Below, one piece after another: positions 1-9,777 of a DNA stretch of 58,995 nucleotides. The notes under the pieces are model-generated. The model searched no databases. It was not told the DNA's origin and worked only from the letters and a program-made list of their open reading frames with translations. The position numbers and the translations under genes were made by a program. Each line of letters begins with the position of its first letter. Positions within the stretch are counted from its first letter, which is position 1. Origin of the DNA: Fimbriimonadaceae bacterium (lineage in GTDB: Bacteria; Armatimonadota; Fimbriimonadia; Fimbriimonadales; Fimbriimonadaceae). The DNA is taken from the NCBI GenBank assembly GCA_020850835.1, contig JADZDX010000032.1, positions 1-58,995 on the forward strand, given 5' to 3'.

Positions 1-123
1 ATGGGTGCCCACTTCCGTGGCCGGGACAAATCTCCCTTCATGTGTGGCATTGATAACCGCGCCGCCCATCGTGTCATTCATTTTCCCAACTACGCGCGGC
101 GCGACTATCCGTGAAAGTAACAA
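1..123 (-). CDS. Possible 5' part of a CDS running off the left edge (TTG at 123 or ATG at 81; MNDTMGGAVINATHEGRFVPATEVGTH...)
   Basis: Open minus frame to the window edge with protein-like composition; missed by the ORF track because it is truncated. No homology available. Confidence 0.3.
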   Translation of the reverse strand, partial: MLLSRIVAPRVVGKMNDTMGGAVINATHEGRFVPATEVGTH

Positions 124-451
124 TCACCGCCAAAGCTCCGCGAACTGCCTGTTTTCTTTCATCATACACACATGCGCCGGAAAAGGCGAATCGCGATCAA
201 CGAAGATGGGCACGCGCACGGATCGCATTTCTGCCCGTTGACTTAGTGAGGGGACTGACGTGCTTACAGCTTTCACGGCTATCGTGTCGCGACGTAAGTA
301 CAAACTCACCGATGCTCGAAGGGCGACCCGCTAGCCATGGCACCCCACACCTATTCATTCGGGCCACCCTTGGTGGGCTCCCGCGGAGCCATGACGGCGG
401 CATGTTACCGCTCAATCACCGGGAATGCAGCCCAAAGGTTAGGCCTGAAAT

Positions 452-2401
452 CTAGACCCCGGCCACCGGCTGCCCCATTTTCGAGTCGGCCACTCCGGTT
501 TCCAGGTACTTCTCGCCCATCACCATGTTGACTACCTTGATCTGATTGATCTTGTACTTGCGTGGCCGCGGCGAGATATAGTTGCACTCAATTTTCTCAC
601 TGAAATCGTACTTCGGCCCCTGCGCCGTGTAGGTGCACTTGGTCGTGCATAGCCATTTGTCGTCGTCGCGCTCCGGCGTGTCCATCTTGAAGTGCGCACC
701 GCGCGATTCTTGCCGCTCGATCGCCCCGCCAACGATGGCCTCAGCCTGGATGATCATGTGCTGAAGAGTTCGGGTGAACGGCACCGCCTGGTTTGTCCAT
801 GCGCTGTCGTCAATCAAGTTACATTGACCGGCCCGTATCTTCAGGTCGCTCAATTTGGCTTTGGTCATTTCGAGATCCTTCTGCGTTCGCCAAATGCCGC
901 ATCCATCCCAAACTACTTGATTGAGGTCGGCGAGTACAGCGTAGGGGTTCTCTGAACCATTGGATTTGTTCAGTACCTCGTAACGTTGCTGTTCGGCCGA
1001 ACGGAACTCTTCCGCTAGTGCAGGAGCGACATCTTCCCATCCGGACTCCATGCTCTTCAAATAGGCCGTGACGCCGTGGGCCGTGAGTTCACCTCCGGTT
1101 AAACAGGTGAGCAATGCGTTTGCACCAAGCCGATTGGCGCCGTGATATTGGTATTCGCACTCACCGGCGGCGTAAAGCCCAGGGATACTTGTCGCTTGAT
1201 TTCGTGCCGAGCCGAGATCAAGAGGCGAATCTGCACCTTTCTCGTAATCCACCCAGAGTCCGCCCATCGTGTAGTGCTGGGCAGGATAGATCTTCATTGG
1301 TTGCTCGATCGGGTCTACACGCATGAACTTTTCGTAGATTTCCAGGACACCTTCCAATTTGTCGTTGATTTGATCTCGACTCCAAGGCCCACCCCGAGAA
1401 GTGTGCAACTGGGTGATATCCAAGTAGACCTGATGCTTGGATTCGATGCCTTTGCCAATTCGGCAGATGCAGTAGACAATGAAGCTAACGAGGTCGCGAC
1501 TGAGCAGGTTGCCGTAGACGGGGTCAAGCTCTTCACAGAAGTACCATCGGTCTTGCTCCGGAATGGATACTGGGTCCCGGCCATCCATTGGATTCCTTGG
1601 TGTCCAAAGGCGCCCTCCTTCGCCCCGAACTGACTCGGACATAAGTCGGCATTTGTCTTCACCAGGGATGGCAGTTGGGTGAATCTGCACCATTTCTGGG
1701 TTTCCGTAAACGGCTCCTTGCTGATAGCAAATGCTCACGGGGGAGCCGCAATTGATAATGGAGTTGGTCGTGTGACCGAAGATCACACCATTCCCGCCCG
1801 TAGCGATGACCACGGCATCGGCGGGGAACGTCTCAACCTCCATCGTCCTCAGGTTCTGGGCGGTAATTCCTCGGCACTGCCCCTTTCCATCCTTGATGAT
1901 GCCTAGGAACTCATAGCCTTCAAACTTCTCAACAACCTGGCTAACTTCGTGGCGGCGTACCTGCTCGTCCAGAGCATAAAGCAGCTGCTGACCGGTCGTG
2001 GCACCCGCGTGAGCAGTGCGGTGTTTGAGTGTGCCTCCGAATCGCCGGAAGGCGAGGAGCCCTTCGCTAGTTCGATTGAACGGGACGCCCATGCGGTCTA
2101 ACAAATAAATAATGGCGGGGGCTCGCTCAGCCATGTACATGACCGGGGGTTGGTGGTTCAAGAAGTCACCGCCTGTGATCGTGTCTTCAAAGTGAAGGTA
2201 GGGCGAATCGCCCTCACCTCTTAGGTTCACGGCACCGTTGATACCACCTTGAGCGCATACGCTATGTGACCGCTTTACAGGGACGATACTAAAGAGTTGA
2301 ACATGAACTCCCGATTCCGCAAGCTTTAGGGTGGTCATGAGGCCCGATAGCCCACCACCCACAACAACAACCTTTCTTGGCCCACCTGCCATAGGTCTCA
2401 T
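452..2401 (-). CDS. sdhA: Succinate dehydrogenase / fumarate reductase flavoprotein subunit
   Basis: KVVVVGGGLSGLMTTLKLAE FAD-binding motif, SVCAQGGINGA, HRTAHAGATTGQQLL, QIHPTAIPG, GLYAAGECEYQYHGANRLGANALL. Start trimmed from 2464 to ATG 2401 (or 2392). Confidence 0.95.
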   Translation of the reverse strand: MRPMAGGPRKVVVVGGGLSGLMTTLKLAESGVHVQLFSIVPVKRSHSVCAQGGINGAVNLRGEGDSPYLHFEDTITGGDFLNHQPPVMYMAERAPAIIYLLDRMGVPFNRTSEGLLAFRRFGGTLKHRTAHAGATTGQQLLYALDEQVRRHEVSQVVEKFEGYEFLGIIKDGKGQCRGITAQNLRTMEVETFPADAVVIATGGNGVIFGHTTNSIINCGSPVSICYQQGAVYGNPEMVQIHPTAIPGEDKCRLMSESVRGEGGRLWTPRNPMDGRDPVSIPEQDRWYFCEELDPVYGNLLSRDLVSFIVYCICRIGKGIESKHQVYLDITQLHTSRGGPWSRDQINDKLEGVLEIYEKFMRVDPIEQPMKIYPAQHYTMGGLWVDYEKGADSPLDLGSARNQATSIPGLYAAGECEYQYHGANRLGANALLTCLTGGELTAHGVTAYLKSMESGWEDVAPALAEEFRSAEQQRYEVLNKSNGSENPYAVLADLNQVVWDGCGIWRTQKDLEMTKAKLSDLKIRAGQCNLIDDSAWTNQAVPFTRTLQHMIIQAEAIVGGAIERQESRGAHFKMDTPERDDDKWLCTTKCTYTAQGPKYDFSEKIECNYISPRPRKYKINQIKVVNMVMGEKYLETGVADSKMGQPVAGV

Positions 2402-2429
2402 TTTACATAGGTAGCGGTACCCTGTAGTT

Positions 2430-3017
2430 GTGGAACTAAAGCTGGAGCGCGTGGACAGGGGCAATCATCCCCATGTGCCGCTGGTTTCACGGCTACTGGA
2501 TGTCACCTTTCCCGAATGGGAGCGCGAGTCCATTCCGGAGTTTCTCGGCGACCTCAAAGCCGGTCGCGGCCACACACTTTGGGTTCTATCGGACAACAGC
2601 GGGCAGTTCCTCGGTTTTGCAAGGGGCATGGTATTTCCTAGCCTTAGGCGCGGTTGGGTCGTGCATGTCGCACTTTTGTCGGAGTGCAGGGGTAGTGGCC
2701 TTGGAGAACAGATGTTGAAACTCGTTTGGGAGGAGATGCAAGCCTCCTGCGCGGGCCTTGAAGGCGTGTATCTAGAAGTCGAGCGATTGGAGGATGCAAC
2801 GACGGAATCAGAGCGAACAGCACGCCATAAGCGGCTTGCATTCTTCGAACGCTTGGGTGCGCAGTTGATTTCCCCAGGCTACATACAGCCACCATCTCAA
2901 CAAGGTCAGCCACCAGTACCGCTTAACCTGCTCTTTTGGGGCAAAACAGCGGCGTCTGACGAAGAGTTACTGGCCGACTTCTATGCGGCTGCGTTTGGTG
3001 ATACGATCACACCATGA
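2430..3017 (+). CDS. GNAT-family N-acetyltransferase
   Basis: GTG start; VVHVALLSECRGSGLGEQMLKLVWEEM resembles the GNAT acetyl-CoA-binding motif A; ATGA overlap with the next gene. Confidence 0.7.
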   Translation: MELKLERVDRGNHPHVPLVSRLLDVTFPEWERESIPEFLGDLKAGRGHTLWVLSDNSGQFLGFARGMVFPSLRRGWVVHVALLSECRGSGLGEQMLKLVWEEMQASCAGLEGVYLEVERLEDATTESERTARHKRLAFFERLGAQLISPGYIQPPSQQGQPPVPLNLLFWGKTAASDEELLADFYAAAFGDTITP

Positions 3018-4090
3018 CTCCGCAGGTTCTCCGCGAGATCGTCGAGCATCTCTCGTCCTTCCCAACCCGCAACTCCCTTTCGCCCTACCTGCGTCCGGCG
3101 ATGGAGTGGGTCGCCGATCAGTATCGCGCGATCCCTGGCATGGAAGTCGAGCTCATGGAATTCAACTTGCCCCTCGGAAATCGCGTGCCGGAGCCGACAT
3201 CGGTCGTGCAAGTCATTGCCACGTTGCCCGGCGATCGGCCCGATATTGTCATGCAAAGCGCTCATGTGGATTCGCTTTGCCTTGGCGCCGATCCCAAGAC
3301 GGGCCGTGCACCGGGAGCGAATGACGATGCCAGTGGCGTCGCCGTCGGCATCTGTGTCGCCCGAGCTCTGGCCGCGGAGCAGCGAAGGAGCACGCTTCGC
3401 TTCGTTGCTTATTGCGGTGAGGAGCAGGGGCTCCTTGGGGCCAAAGCACTTGCGAAAAGGGCCCAAGAAGAAGACTGGCCCATTCTCGGCATCCTCAATA
3501 ACGACATGGTGGGCTCTTCGCGCAACCTTAATAGCCAATGCGAAGCCAATGCGCTGCGCCTTTACAGCGACGTACCGGCTAGAGAATTCGCTCGGTACGC
3601 CGAATGGGTCGTTCGTCAAAGCTGTGCTGATTTCAGACTCAAATTGCATCTACGCCCCGACCGATTCGGTCGTGGCGGTGACCATACGCCGTTCGCTAAC
3701 CTGGGTTTTCCGGCGGTTCGGTTGACCGAAGTCTTCGAAGAGTGGGCGCATCAGCATACTACTGAAGACACCATCGAGAACATGGACTTCGAGTTTCTCG
3801 CTCGCTCGGCTGAGGCGAATCGAGTCGTAATCGATGCTCTTTCAAATGCTGAGGCCGCTCCGATAAATGTTAGATTCGATCCAAAGGCGGGCTACCACAC
3901 GAACCTAAGCTGGCAAGGCGAAGGGCAAGCCTATCAGGTCTTCTGGCGTGAGACCTCAAGCGCGATTTGGCAGGGCTGCCAGAGGGTGACGGGCCAAGGA
4001 GCCGAAATGAAGAACCTCAACAAGGACGAGTTCATATTTGGCGTTGCCGCCGAACATGGTGTCCCGGTCGAGGCTCAGGTGGCGACTTAG
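3014..4090 (+). CDS. M28-family metallopeptidase (aminopeptidase-like)
   Basis: SAHVDS, GANDDASGVAVGICVARAL, YCGEEQGLLGAKAL metal-binding motifs. Confidence 0.85.
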   Translation: MTPQVLREIVEHLSSFPTRNSLSPYLRPAMEWVADQYRAIPGMEVELMEFNLPLGNRVPEPTSVVQVIATLPGDRPDIVMQSAHVDSLCLGADPKTGRAPGANDDASGVAVGICVARALAAEQRRSTLRFVAYCGEEQGLLGAKALAKRAQEEDWPILGILNNDMVGSSRNLNSQCEANALRLYSDVPAREFARYAEWVVRQSCADFRLKLHLRPDRFGRGGDHTPFANLGFPAVRLTEVFEEWAHQHTTEDTIENMDFEFLARSAEANRVVIDALSNAEAAPINVRFDPKAGYHTNLSWQGEGQAYQVFWRETSSAIWQGCQRVTGQGAEMKNLNKDEFIFGVAAEHGVPVEAQVAT

Positions 4091-4851
4091 CGATTGTTGG
4101 CGAGTTTGGCGAGCAACCGAAGGATTTCGATGTACAGCCAGACCATCGTCACGAGCAGTCCAAACCCGGCGTACCATTCCATGTATTTGGGCGCCCGGTT
4201 GCCGACGCCTCGTTCAATCAAGTCGAAATCCAGCAGGAAGTTGAACGCTGCAATGCCGATGACGATCACCGAAAAGGCAATACCGACTGGGCCGGAGCTA
4301 TAGATCGGAAAGGCGGACACGAAAGCGGGGGCAAAGAGCCCTACGACGAACGAGAACAGGTAGAGCAAGACGACCGCTGCGGTAAGACCGATAATGACAG
4401 ATCGCATCTTCTCGGTAACGCGGATGACCCGAGTCGCATATAACGTGAGCATTACTCCAAGAGTGATCATCGTACCGGCGACTGCAATAGGCACGGCGCC
4501 GGCATAGGCCGTCGTTGCGAGTGACTTGGCGGTCACGACGCTGATCACGCCAACAACGTAGCCTTCAACGAGGGCGTAGACAGGGGCGAGAATCGGGGCA
4601 AGATGCGCTTTGAAACCGATGACGAAGCCCAAGACAATTGCGACAAGTACTGCACCTATGAGCCCGCCATAGCTCGGAAACATCCATCCCAAAGTGGCGG
4701 TTGCAAGGAGCATGACCAACAGCAGGCCCGTCTTTCGGATTGTGCCCGTAAGTGTCATCGGGTCGGCGGATTCCATCACTGGATGCCCAAACACCGACTC
4801 GTTCATTGCCGGGTTGCTCGTACGGAACATATTGCGCTCTTGATTTCTCAT
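4087..4851 (-). CDS. Bax inhibitor-1/YccA family membrane protein
   Basis: Multiple TM helices, APVYALVEGYVVGVIS, C-terminal DFDLIERG...WYAGFGLLVTMVWLYIEILRLL. Confidence 0.85.
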   Translation of the reverse strand: MRNQERNMFRTSNPAMNESVFGHPVMESADPMTLTGTIRKTGLLLVMLLATATLGWMFPSYGGLIGAVLVAIVLGFVIGFKAHLAPILAPVYALVEGYVVGVISVVTAKSLATTAYAGAVPIAVAGTMITLGVMLTLYATRVIRVTEKMRSVIIGLTAAVVLLYLFSFVVGLFAPAFVSAFPIYSSGPVGIAFSVIVIGIAAFNFLLDFDLIERGVGNRAPKYMEWYAGFGLLVTMVWLYIEILRLLAKLANNR

Positions 4852-4907
4852 CGCCGTAACTACAGTAACGATCTGCAGAGCGGTTCTGTTGCAGGGGTCC
4901 GGGTACC

Positions 4908-5666
4908 TTGATGGGCATGGAACCTGTTCAGCCGCGAACTTGGAAGGAGTTCTTTGACGGTCACGCGCCGCACTACGACCAAAACGTATTTACTAGGAAC
5001 ACGTTGGTCGAGGTGCAGTTCCTGGTGGACACCATGAAGCTTGAGCCTGGAATGAGGCTCCTAGATGTGGGTTGCGGCACCGGGCGCCATGCGGTGGAAC
5101 TTGCCAAACGCGGGCTGGAGGTGACGGGCGTTGATTTAAGCGCTGGGATGCTGGAGGTCGCGCGGGCTAAGGCGGCTACGGCCGGTGTCTCGGTCGACTT
5201 TATCGAGGCGGACGCGACCACTTGGCGGGCATCGGAATTGTTCGATGCGGCGATTTGCCTTTGTGAGGGCGGCATGGGGCTGATCAATCACGATGAAGAC
5301 CCGGTCGCACATGACCTGGGAATCCTCCGTGGAATTGGTGCGAGCCTTAACTCGGGTGCGCCTTTCGTGATGACCGCCATGAACGGCTACGCTACGATCC
5401 GACGAGCGACAGATGAGTTCGTTGAGCAGGGATCTTTTGATCCGGGGACGATGGTGATGGCCTATGCCGATGAGTGGGAATTGCCCGAAGGTAAGGTGCC
5501 GATGTTGATCCGGGAGAGGCTGTTCATCCCCCCGGAGCTCGCGAGCATGCTCCATCATGCGGGGTTCGCTGTGGAACACATCTGGGGCGGCACGGCGGGA
5601 GAGTGGGGAGAGCGCCCCTTGAAGCTCGACGAGATCGAGGTCATGTTCACTGCGCACAAGCGCTAG
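4908..5666 (+). CDS. Class I SAM-dependent methyltransferase
   Basis: LLDVGCGTGRHAVELAKRGLEVTGVDLSAGMLEVARAKA. Confidence 0.9.
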   Translation: MMGMEPVQPRTWKEFFDGHAPHYDQNVFTRNTLVEVQFLVDTMKLEPGMRLLDVGCGTGRHAVELAKRGLEVTGVDLSAGMLEVARAKAATAGVSVDFIEADATTWRASELFDAAICLCEGGMGLINHDEDPVAHDLGILRGIGASLNSGAPFVMTAMNGYATIRRATDEFVEQGSFDPGTMVMAYADEWELPEGKVPMLIRERLFIPPELASMLHHAGFAVEHIWGGTAGEWGERPLKLDEIEVMFTAHKR

Positions 5667-5805
5667 GGAGTTGGGGTTTCTAGAGTGTCGTCCACGGGAT
5701 GCCGAACCCCTAACTCCACTTGCAAGAGTGCATACAACGCCTGAACGGGAAGCTCAGTTCCTATGATCGCAATCATGGCGGGTACCTGAGAAATAATGAC
5801 AATAC

Positions 5806-7722
5806 ATGTCAATGGATCACGGACGCATGGCAGGCTGGTTTGCGGGCCCCAAAGCCGAAAATGGCGAATGGTTTGGCAATATCGTGTCGAATATCTTGGT
5901 TGACTACTACGCCTGGAGAAAGAACTACTTCCCTGAGGATACGGTGATTGTTCGCTCCAAGGAACGCCGTGGAGCCGAGTCATTTCGCGATGACTTCGAG
6001 GACAAGCTCATGGAGCTTTTGTCGCGATTGAAGGCAGACTATCCATTTCAGAGCCCACGGTACGCGGCCCACATGGTTGCAGAACAGGCGTTACCGGCGA
6101 TCGCCGGGTACTTCGCGGCGATGCTCTATAACCCGAACAATGTATCGAGCGACGCCGCACCGGTTACCGTGAAGCTTGAGTTGGAAGCTTGTCGGCTCAT
6201 TTCGCACATGCTCGGTTTCGGGGAAGGCAATTGGTCGCACCTCACTAGTGGCGGGACCATCGCCAACCTTGAGGCCCTGTGGGTTGCCCGAACGGTTAAG
6301 TACCTTCCGCTGGTCACCCGCGATATGCGCGACCACCTGTCCCTCCCGGCAATTGAAGGTAGCGCCGAGACCTTGCTACTTGCATCTCCGGTGAAGGCCC
6401 TGCATGACTTTGTCGCTTGCTTTGAGGAAATCGGGGATTCGGCAAGGGCGATCGCCGCCTATCTCGGTTCGCCTCACAATGTGGCCATGGTTGGGGTCGG
6501 AGCCATTGAACGGCAACTTGGTCGGCATCCGATACTGATCGTCCCAGAGACCGCACATTATTGTTTCGACAAGGCCATTGACTTGCTCGGCATCGGCCGG
6601 GCTTCCCTTCGAAAGGTGCCCGTAGATGCAAACTTCAGAATGCGAGTGGATGCCCTCGAACAGCAGCTTTGCGAGGCTGACTCAAGGGACGAAGATGTTA
6701 TTGCCGTAGTGGCGGTGGTCGGGACTACCGAAGAAGGCGGGGTTGATCCTGTTGATCAGATATTGGAGCTTCGGGACAATCGCGAAGCATCGGGGAAGAG
6801 CTCGTTCTGGATTCACGCCGATGCCGCCTACGGTGGATATCTGAGGACCCTGACGACTCCGACAAGGATGGGCCTCGGACACCCCACGTCAATGGTCAAG
6901 ATAGGAGGGCAAATTCGGGAAATCAGCTTATCGTTGCCGGAACGTAACGCTTGCAATGCTTTAGAGAGGCTAGGCGAATGTGATTCGATCACGATTGACC
7001 CGCACAAACTCGGGTATGTGCCTTATCCCGCGGGTGCGATTGCCTTCAAGACCAATCTCGTAAAGCCAATTGCGCGCCAATCTGCGCCATACATCGAAGA
7101 AGCGCCCGGTGGTGTTGATGTCGAATGCGGATCTGAAGCGATCGGTGTCTATATCCTAGAAGGCAGCAAGCCTGGCGCGGCGGCAGCGGCGGTCTGGTTG
7201 TCCCATACCCTTATCCCTCTTGACACCTCTGGCCATGGAAAGCTTGTGCAGCAGACCGTTCGCAACGCCTGTGAGTTGCACGCACTCCTCGAAAACTACC
7301 CGGAGTGGACCGGGATGGAGGGGGTAAAGGCTGTTTGCTTGTGCCCACCGGGCTCCAATATCGTTTGCTACGCCTTTCGGCCTGTCGGAGCCATGACTTT
7401 GGACGAACTCAATGATTTCAACCGGCGAATCTATGAGAAGTTCAGCGGTTCGGAATCACTAAATCGTCGAGTTTACGACCAGCAGTTTTTCGTTAGCCGG
7501 ACCACGCTCTCACCCAGGCAGTATCGGATCGAGGGCGTTGCCCCCTTCTTGGGACGCCTGGGTGTAAGTCCAGAAGAGTTTGAACAGCAGGGCGTGTTTC
7601 TTCTACGGTCAGTCCTGATGAATCCTTGGTACGACGCGGCGAAACAGAAAGGCAAGTACTACCTATCGGAACTCGTTGGAAAGCTTTTTGAAGAAGCACA
7701 TCAACAAGCAGCTTCTCTCTAG
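5806..7722 (+). CDS. Pyridoxal-dependent group II decarboxylase (tyrosine/glutamate decarboxylase-like)
   Basis: HADAAYGGYLRTL and SITIDPHKLGYVPYPAGAIAFK (PLP lysine motif); length (~638 aa) fits bacterial tyrosine-decarboxylase-like proteins. Confidence 0.85.
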   Translation: MSMDHGRMAGWFAGPKAENGEWFGNIVSNILVDYYAWRKNYFPEDTVIVRSKERRGAESFRDDFEDKLMELLSRLKADYPFQSPRYAAHMVAEQALPAIAGYFAAMLYNPNNVSSDAAPVTVKLELEACRLISHMLGFGEGNWSHLTSGGTIANLEALWVARTVKYLPLVTRDMRDHLSLPAIEGSAETLLLASPVKALHDFVACFEEIGDSARAIAAYLGSPHNVAMVGVGAIERQLGRHPILIVPETAHYCFDKAIDLLGIGRASLRKVPVDANFRMRVDALEQQLCEADSRDEDVIAVVAVVGTTEEGGVDPVDQILELRDNREASGKSSFWIHADAAYGGYLRTLTTPTRMGLGHPTSMVKIGGQIREISLSLPERNACNALERLGECDSITIDPHKLGYVPYPAGAIAFKTNLVKPIARQSAPYIEEAPGGVDVECGSEAIGVYILEGSKPGAAAAAVWLSHTLIPLDTSGHGKLVQQTVRNACELHALLENYPEWTGMEGVKAVCLCPPGSNIVCYAFRPVGAMTLDELNDFNRRIYEKFSGSESLNRRVYDQQFFVSRTTLSPRQYRIEGVAPFLGRLGVSPEEFEQQGVFLLRSVLMNPWYDAAKQKGKYYLSELVGKLFEEAHQQAASL

Positions 7723-7834
7723 CAAACAGTGCTTAACGCACTTTGAACTTGCTAAAGGTTCGATAGTTGATCTTTCCGCCTAGCATCCTTGAGCGCCCCT
7801 TGTCCGGCCACCATGACCTTGTACTTGGATCGGC

Positions 7835-8590
7835 TCAGGTTACATCCTTATAGAGCCTTACGGCTTCATCGTACTCGTCGACACTGTCAAAATCCACGAT
7901 GCTCACGGGGTCGGCTTCGAGGTCAATAATCACTTGACCCTGTAACACGTGACCCAGACGACGTTCGGCCTCCGCGACGGACATCATACGGGCGAAATAG
8001 CGAGCTAATGCTCCAAACCCAAACTTGCGCATCATTGCAAATTGGCTCTTACGTGAGTGGCGGATGGCGTTAAAGAGGTCGCGGCCGAAGGTGAGGCCCT
8101 CCGGGGTTGCGGCAAAGAAGCCGCCGGAGAGCACACGGCCATCGCGCAGGAAGATTGGCGACGTTTCCCAGCTTGGGTAAGCCTCGCGAAAGGTCTTGAG
8201 GCGGCATAGGCCACCGGCGTACCAGCGCGACTCGGTGATTCGGCCGTCTAGCCTCTGGGCAAAAGAGCGAATAGCCTCGCCCGTGATGAACGGCATATCG
8301 GCGGGAAGAATCACGAGTCGCTCGGTATTGAGCATGGCGCTAGCGGCAATCGCGTTGTCTACAGCCGAGGTGGTTTCGTCAATCATGCCACCGTAGCGAA
8401 TGTAGCCACGAAGGTCTTCGCCGCCAACGGTTACAATCGGCCCGATAGCGGCTTGGTGCGCGGCCTCAAGGACGATCTCAAGCGAAGTGTGATCTCCGAA
8501 CTTGGCGAGAGCCTTTCGGGGGGTCCCAAGGCGGACGGCAAGCTTATCGGGGCAAACCCCGCCGGCAACAATGGCGATTCCCCAACTCAT
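7835..8590 (-). CDS. NTP-transferase (MobA/IspD-like nucleotidyltransferase)
   Basis: IAIVAGG...RKALAKFGDHTSLEIVLEA and LVILPADMPFITGE motifs. Confidence 0.7.
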   Translation of the reverse strand: MSWGIAIVAGGVCPDKLAVRLGTPRKALAKFGDHTSLEIVLEAAHQAAIGPIVTVGGEDLRGYIRYGGMIDETTSAVDNAIAASAMLNTERLVILPADMPFITGEAIRSFAQRLDGRITESRWYAGGLCRLKTFREAYPSWETSPIFLRDGRVLSGGFFAATPEGLTFGRDLFNAIRHSRKSQFAMMRKFGFGALARYFARMMSVAEAERRLGHVLQGQVIIDLEADPVSIVDFDSVDEYDEAVRLYKDVT

Positions 8591-9246
8591 TTAGAAGGCT
8601 TGGACTTGAGCACGTTGTAGACATGCTGATACCGAACGCCAAGGGCCTTGGCGATCTCGGCTTTGCTCATACCCGCGGCGAACATTTTACGCGCGGTTGC
8701 AGCTTTGTTGATCGTGCCGTGGGCATTGAGGACCCTGTGGTCAGGAGACGCGGGACTCCGGTCCCTCCCTCTGGCCCCCTCCCCTCGCACGCAGCTGAGG
8801 AGGGACACCATCTCGACCGCGCTCATGGCGGCCTCACGGCCCTTGTTGCCCATCTTCATCCCTGCGCGATCAAGGGCTTGGTCTTGGTCGTCAGGCGTCA
8901 AAATGCCCCAAGCAATCGGGATACGGGACTCAAGTTGGAGATTCATGAGCGCACCGGCCACATCGGCCGCGAGCAGCTTGGCATGAGCGGTTTGGCCCTG
9001 AAGAATGCAACCGAGGGCGACGATGCCATCTATGCCCCGGTCTATCAATGCGCGGCAAGCGAGCGGTATTTCCCAACTCCCGGGAACGCTGACCACGTGA
9101 ATATCGGAAGCACCGGCGCTCTCAAGGGATTCCAAGGCGCCCTCAAGGAGTTGTTTGGTGACGAGTTCGTTCCACCGCCCTACGACGATGGCGAACTTCT
9201 TGCCCGAGGCATCAATCTTCCCAGCCAACTTCATAGCAAGGGACAT
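8587..9246 (-). CDS. ribH: 6,7-dimethyl-8-ribityllumazine synthase with C-terminal helix-turn-helix extension
   Basis: FAIVVGRWNELVTKQLLEGALE, VPGSWEIPLACRALIDRGIDGIVALGCILQGQTAH, GNKGREAAMSAVEMV; C-terminal KMFAAGMSKAEIAKALGVRYQHVYNVLK. Confidence 0.85.
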   Translation of the reverse strand: MSLAMKLAGKIDASGKKFAIVVGRWNELVTKQLLEGALESLESAGASDIHVVSVPGSWEIPLACRALIDRGIDGIVALGCILQGQTAHAKLLAADVAGALMNLQLESRIPIAWGILTPDDQDQALDRAGMKMGNKGREAAMSAVEMVSLLSCVRGEGARGRDRSPASPDHRVLNAHGTINKAATARKMFAAGMSKAEIAKALGVRYQHVYNVLKSKPSK

Positions 9247-9269
9247 TATAGCGAACTGCTAGCTAATAG

Positions 9270-9530
9270 CTAGCGAACCCTGTCCGCAATCGCTCTTCGG
9301 AACATCGCGTCGGCGATTTCCTCCGAAGTTGGATTCCAGGTTCCGGCTTCCATTTGTGCGCGGATTTCAGCGACGCGGTCCTCACGGTCGGGCATGGCTA
9401 TGACCTCGGCGATGAGAGCCTTGATCATTGGGCCGTCGGTGGGGAGGGGGCTCGGGGCAGATTCGTCGACGGTCTCGCGCTCCCGGATGGATCCAAGGAC
9501 CTTTTCAAGTTCGGTTTTACTGATTTGCAT
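9270..9530 (-). CDS. FlgM-like anti-sigma factor family protein
   Basis: C-terminal DREDRVAEIRAQMEAGTWNPTSEEIADAMFRRAIAD resembles the FlgM tail; start set at MQISKTEL. Confidence 0.6.
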   Translation of the reverse strand: MQISKTELEKVLGSIRERETVDESAPSPLPTDGPMIKALIAEVIAMPDREDRVAEIRAQMEAGTWNPTSEEIADAMFRRAIADRVR

Positions 9531-9777
9531 GTGTCGCCTCTTTGTGCGACGCCGCCTTCCATTAGGTAACCCGGCTAGCCTCAAGGGCTCCGTGGCTTTG
9601 CGTCCCACCGTCGCCGGTGGTTTGCTAGTATCTTGGACGCACACGTCCATTTCTGTTATCGGTAGGTTACACCGATTTCTTCAGGGTGAATTTGGGTTTT
9701 CTTCGCACCGCAATGAAAAAACTTGACTACGTGGCCTGCGACGAATGCCCATGAATGGCTTGGCGTAAAATAGAGAC

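Noticed and set aside
4603-4911. Many 60-200 aa ORFs antisense or out of frame to long genes (e.g. 4603..4911, 17467..17991, 36325..37047, 46041..46712)
   Set aside because: Shadow ORFs inside well-supported genes; no motifs or independent support.
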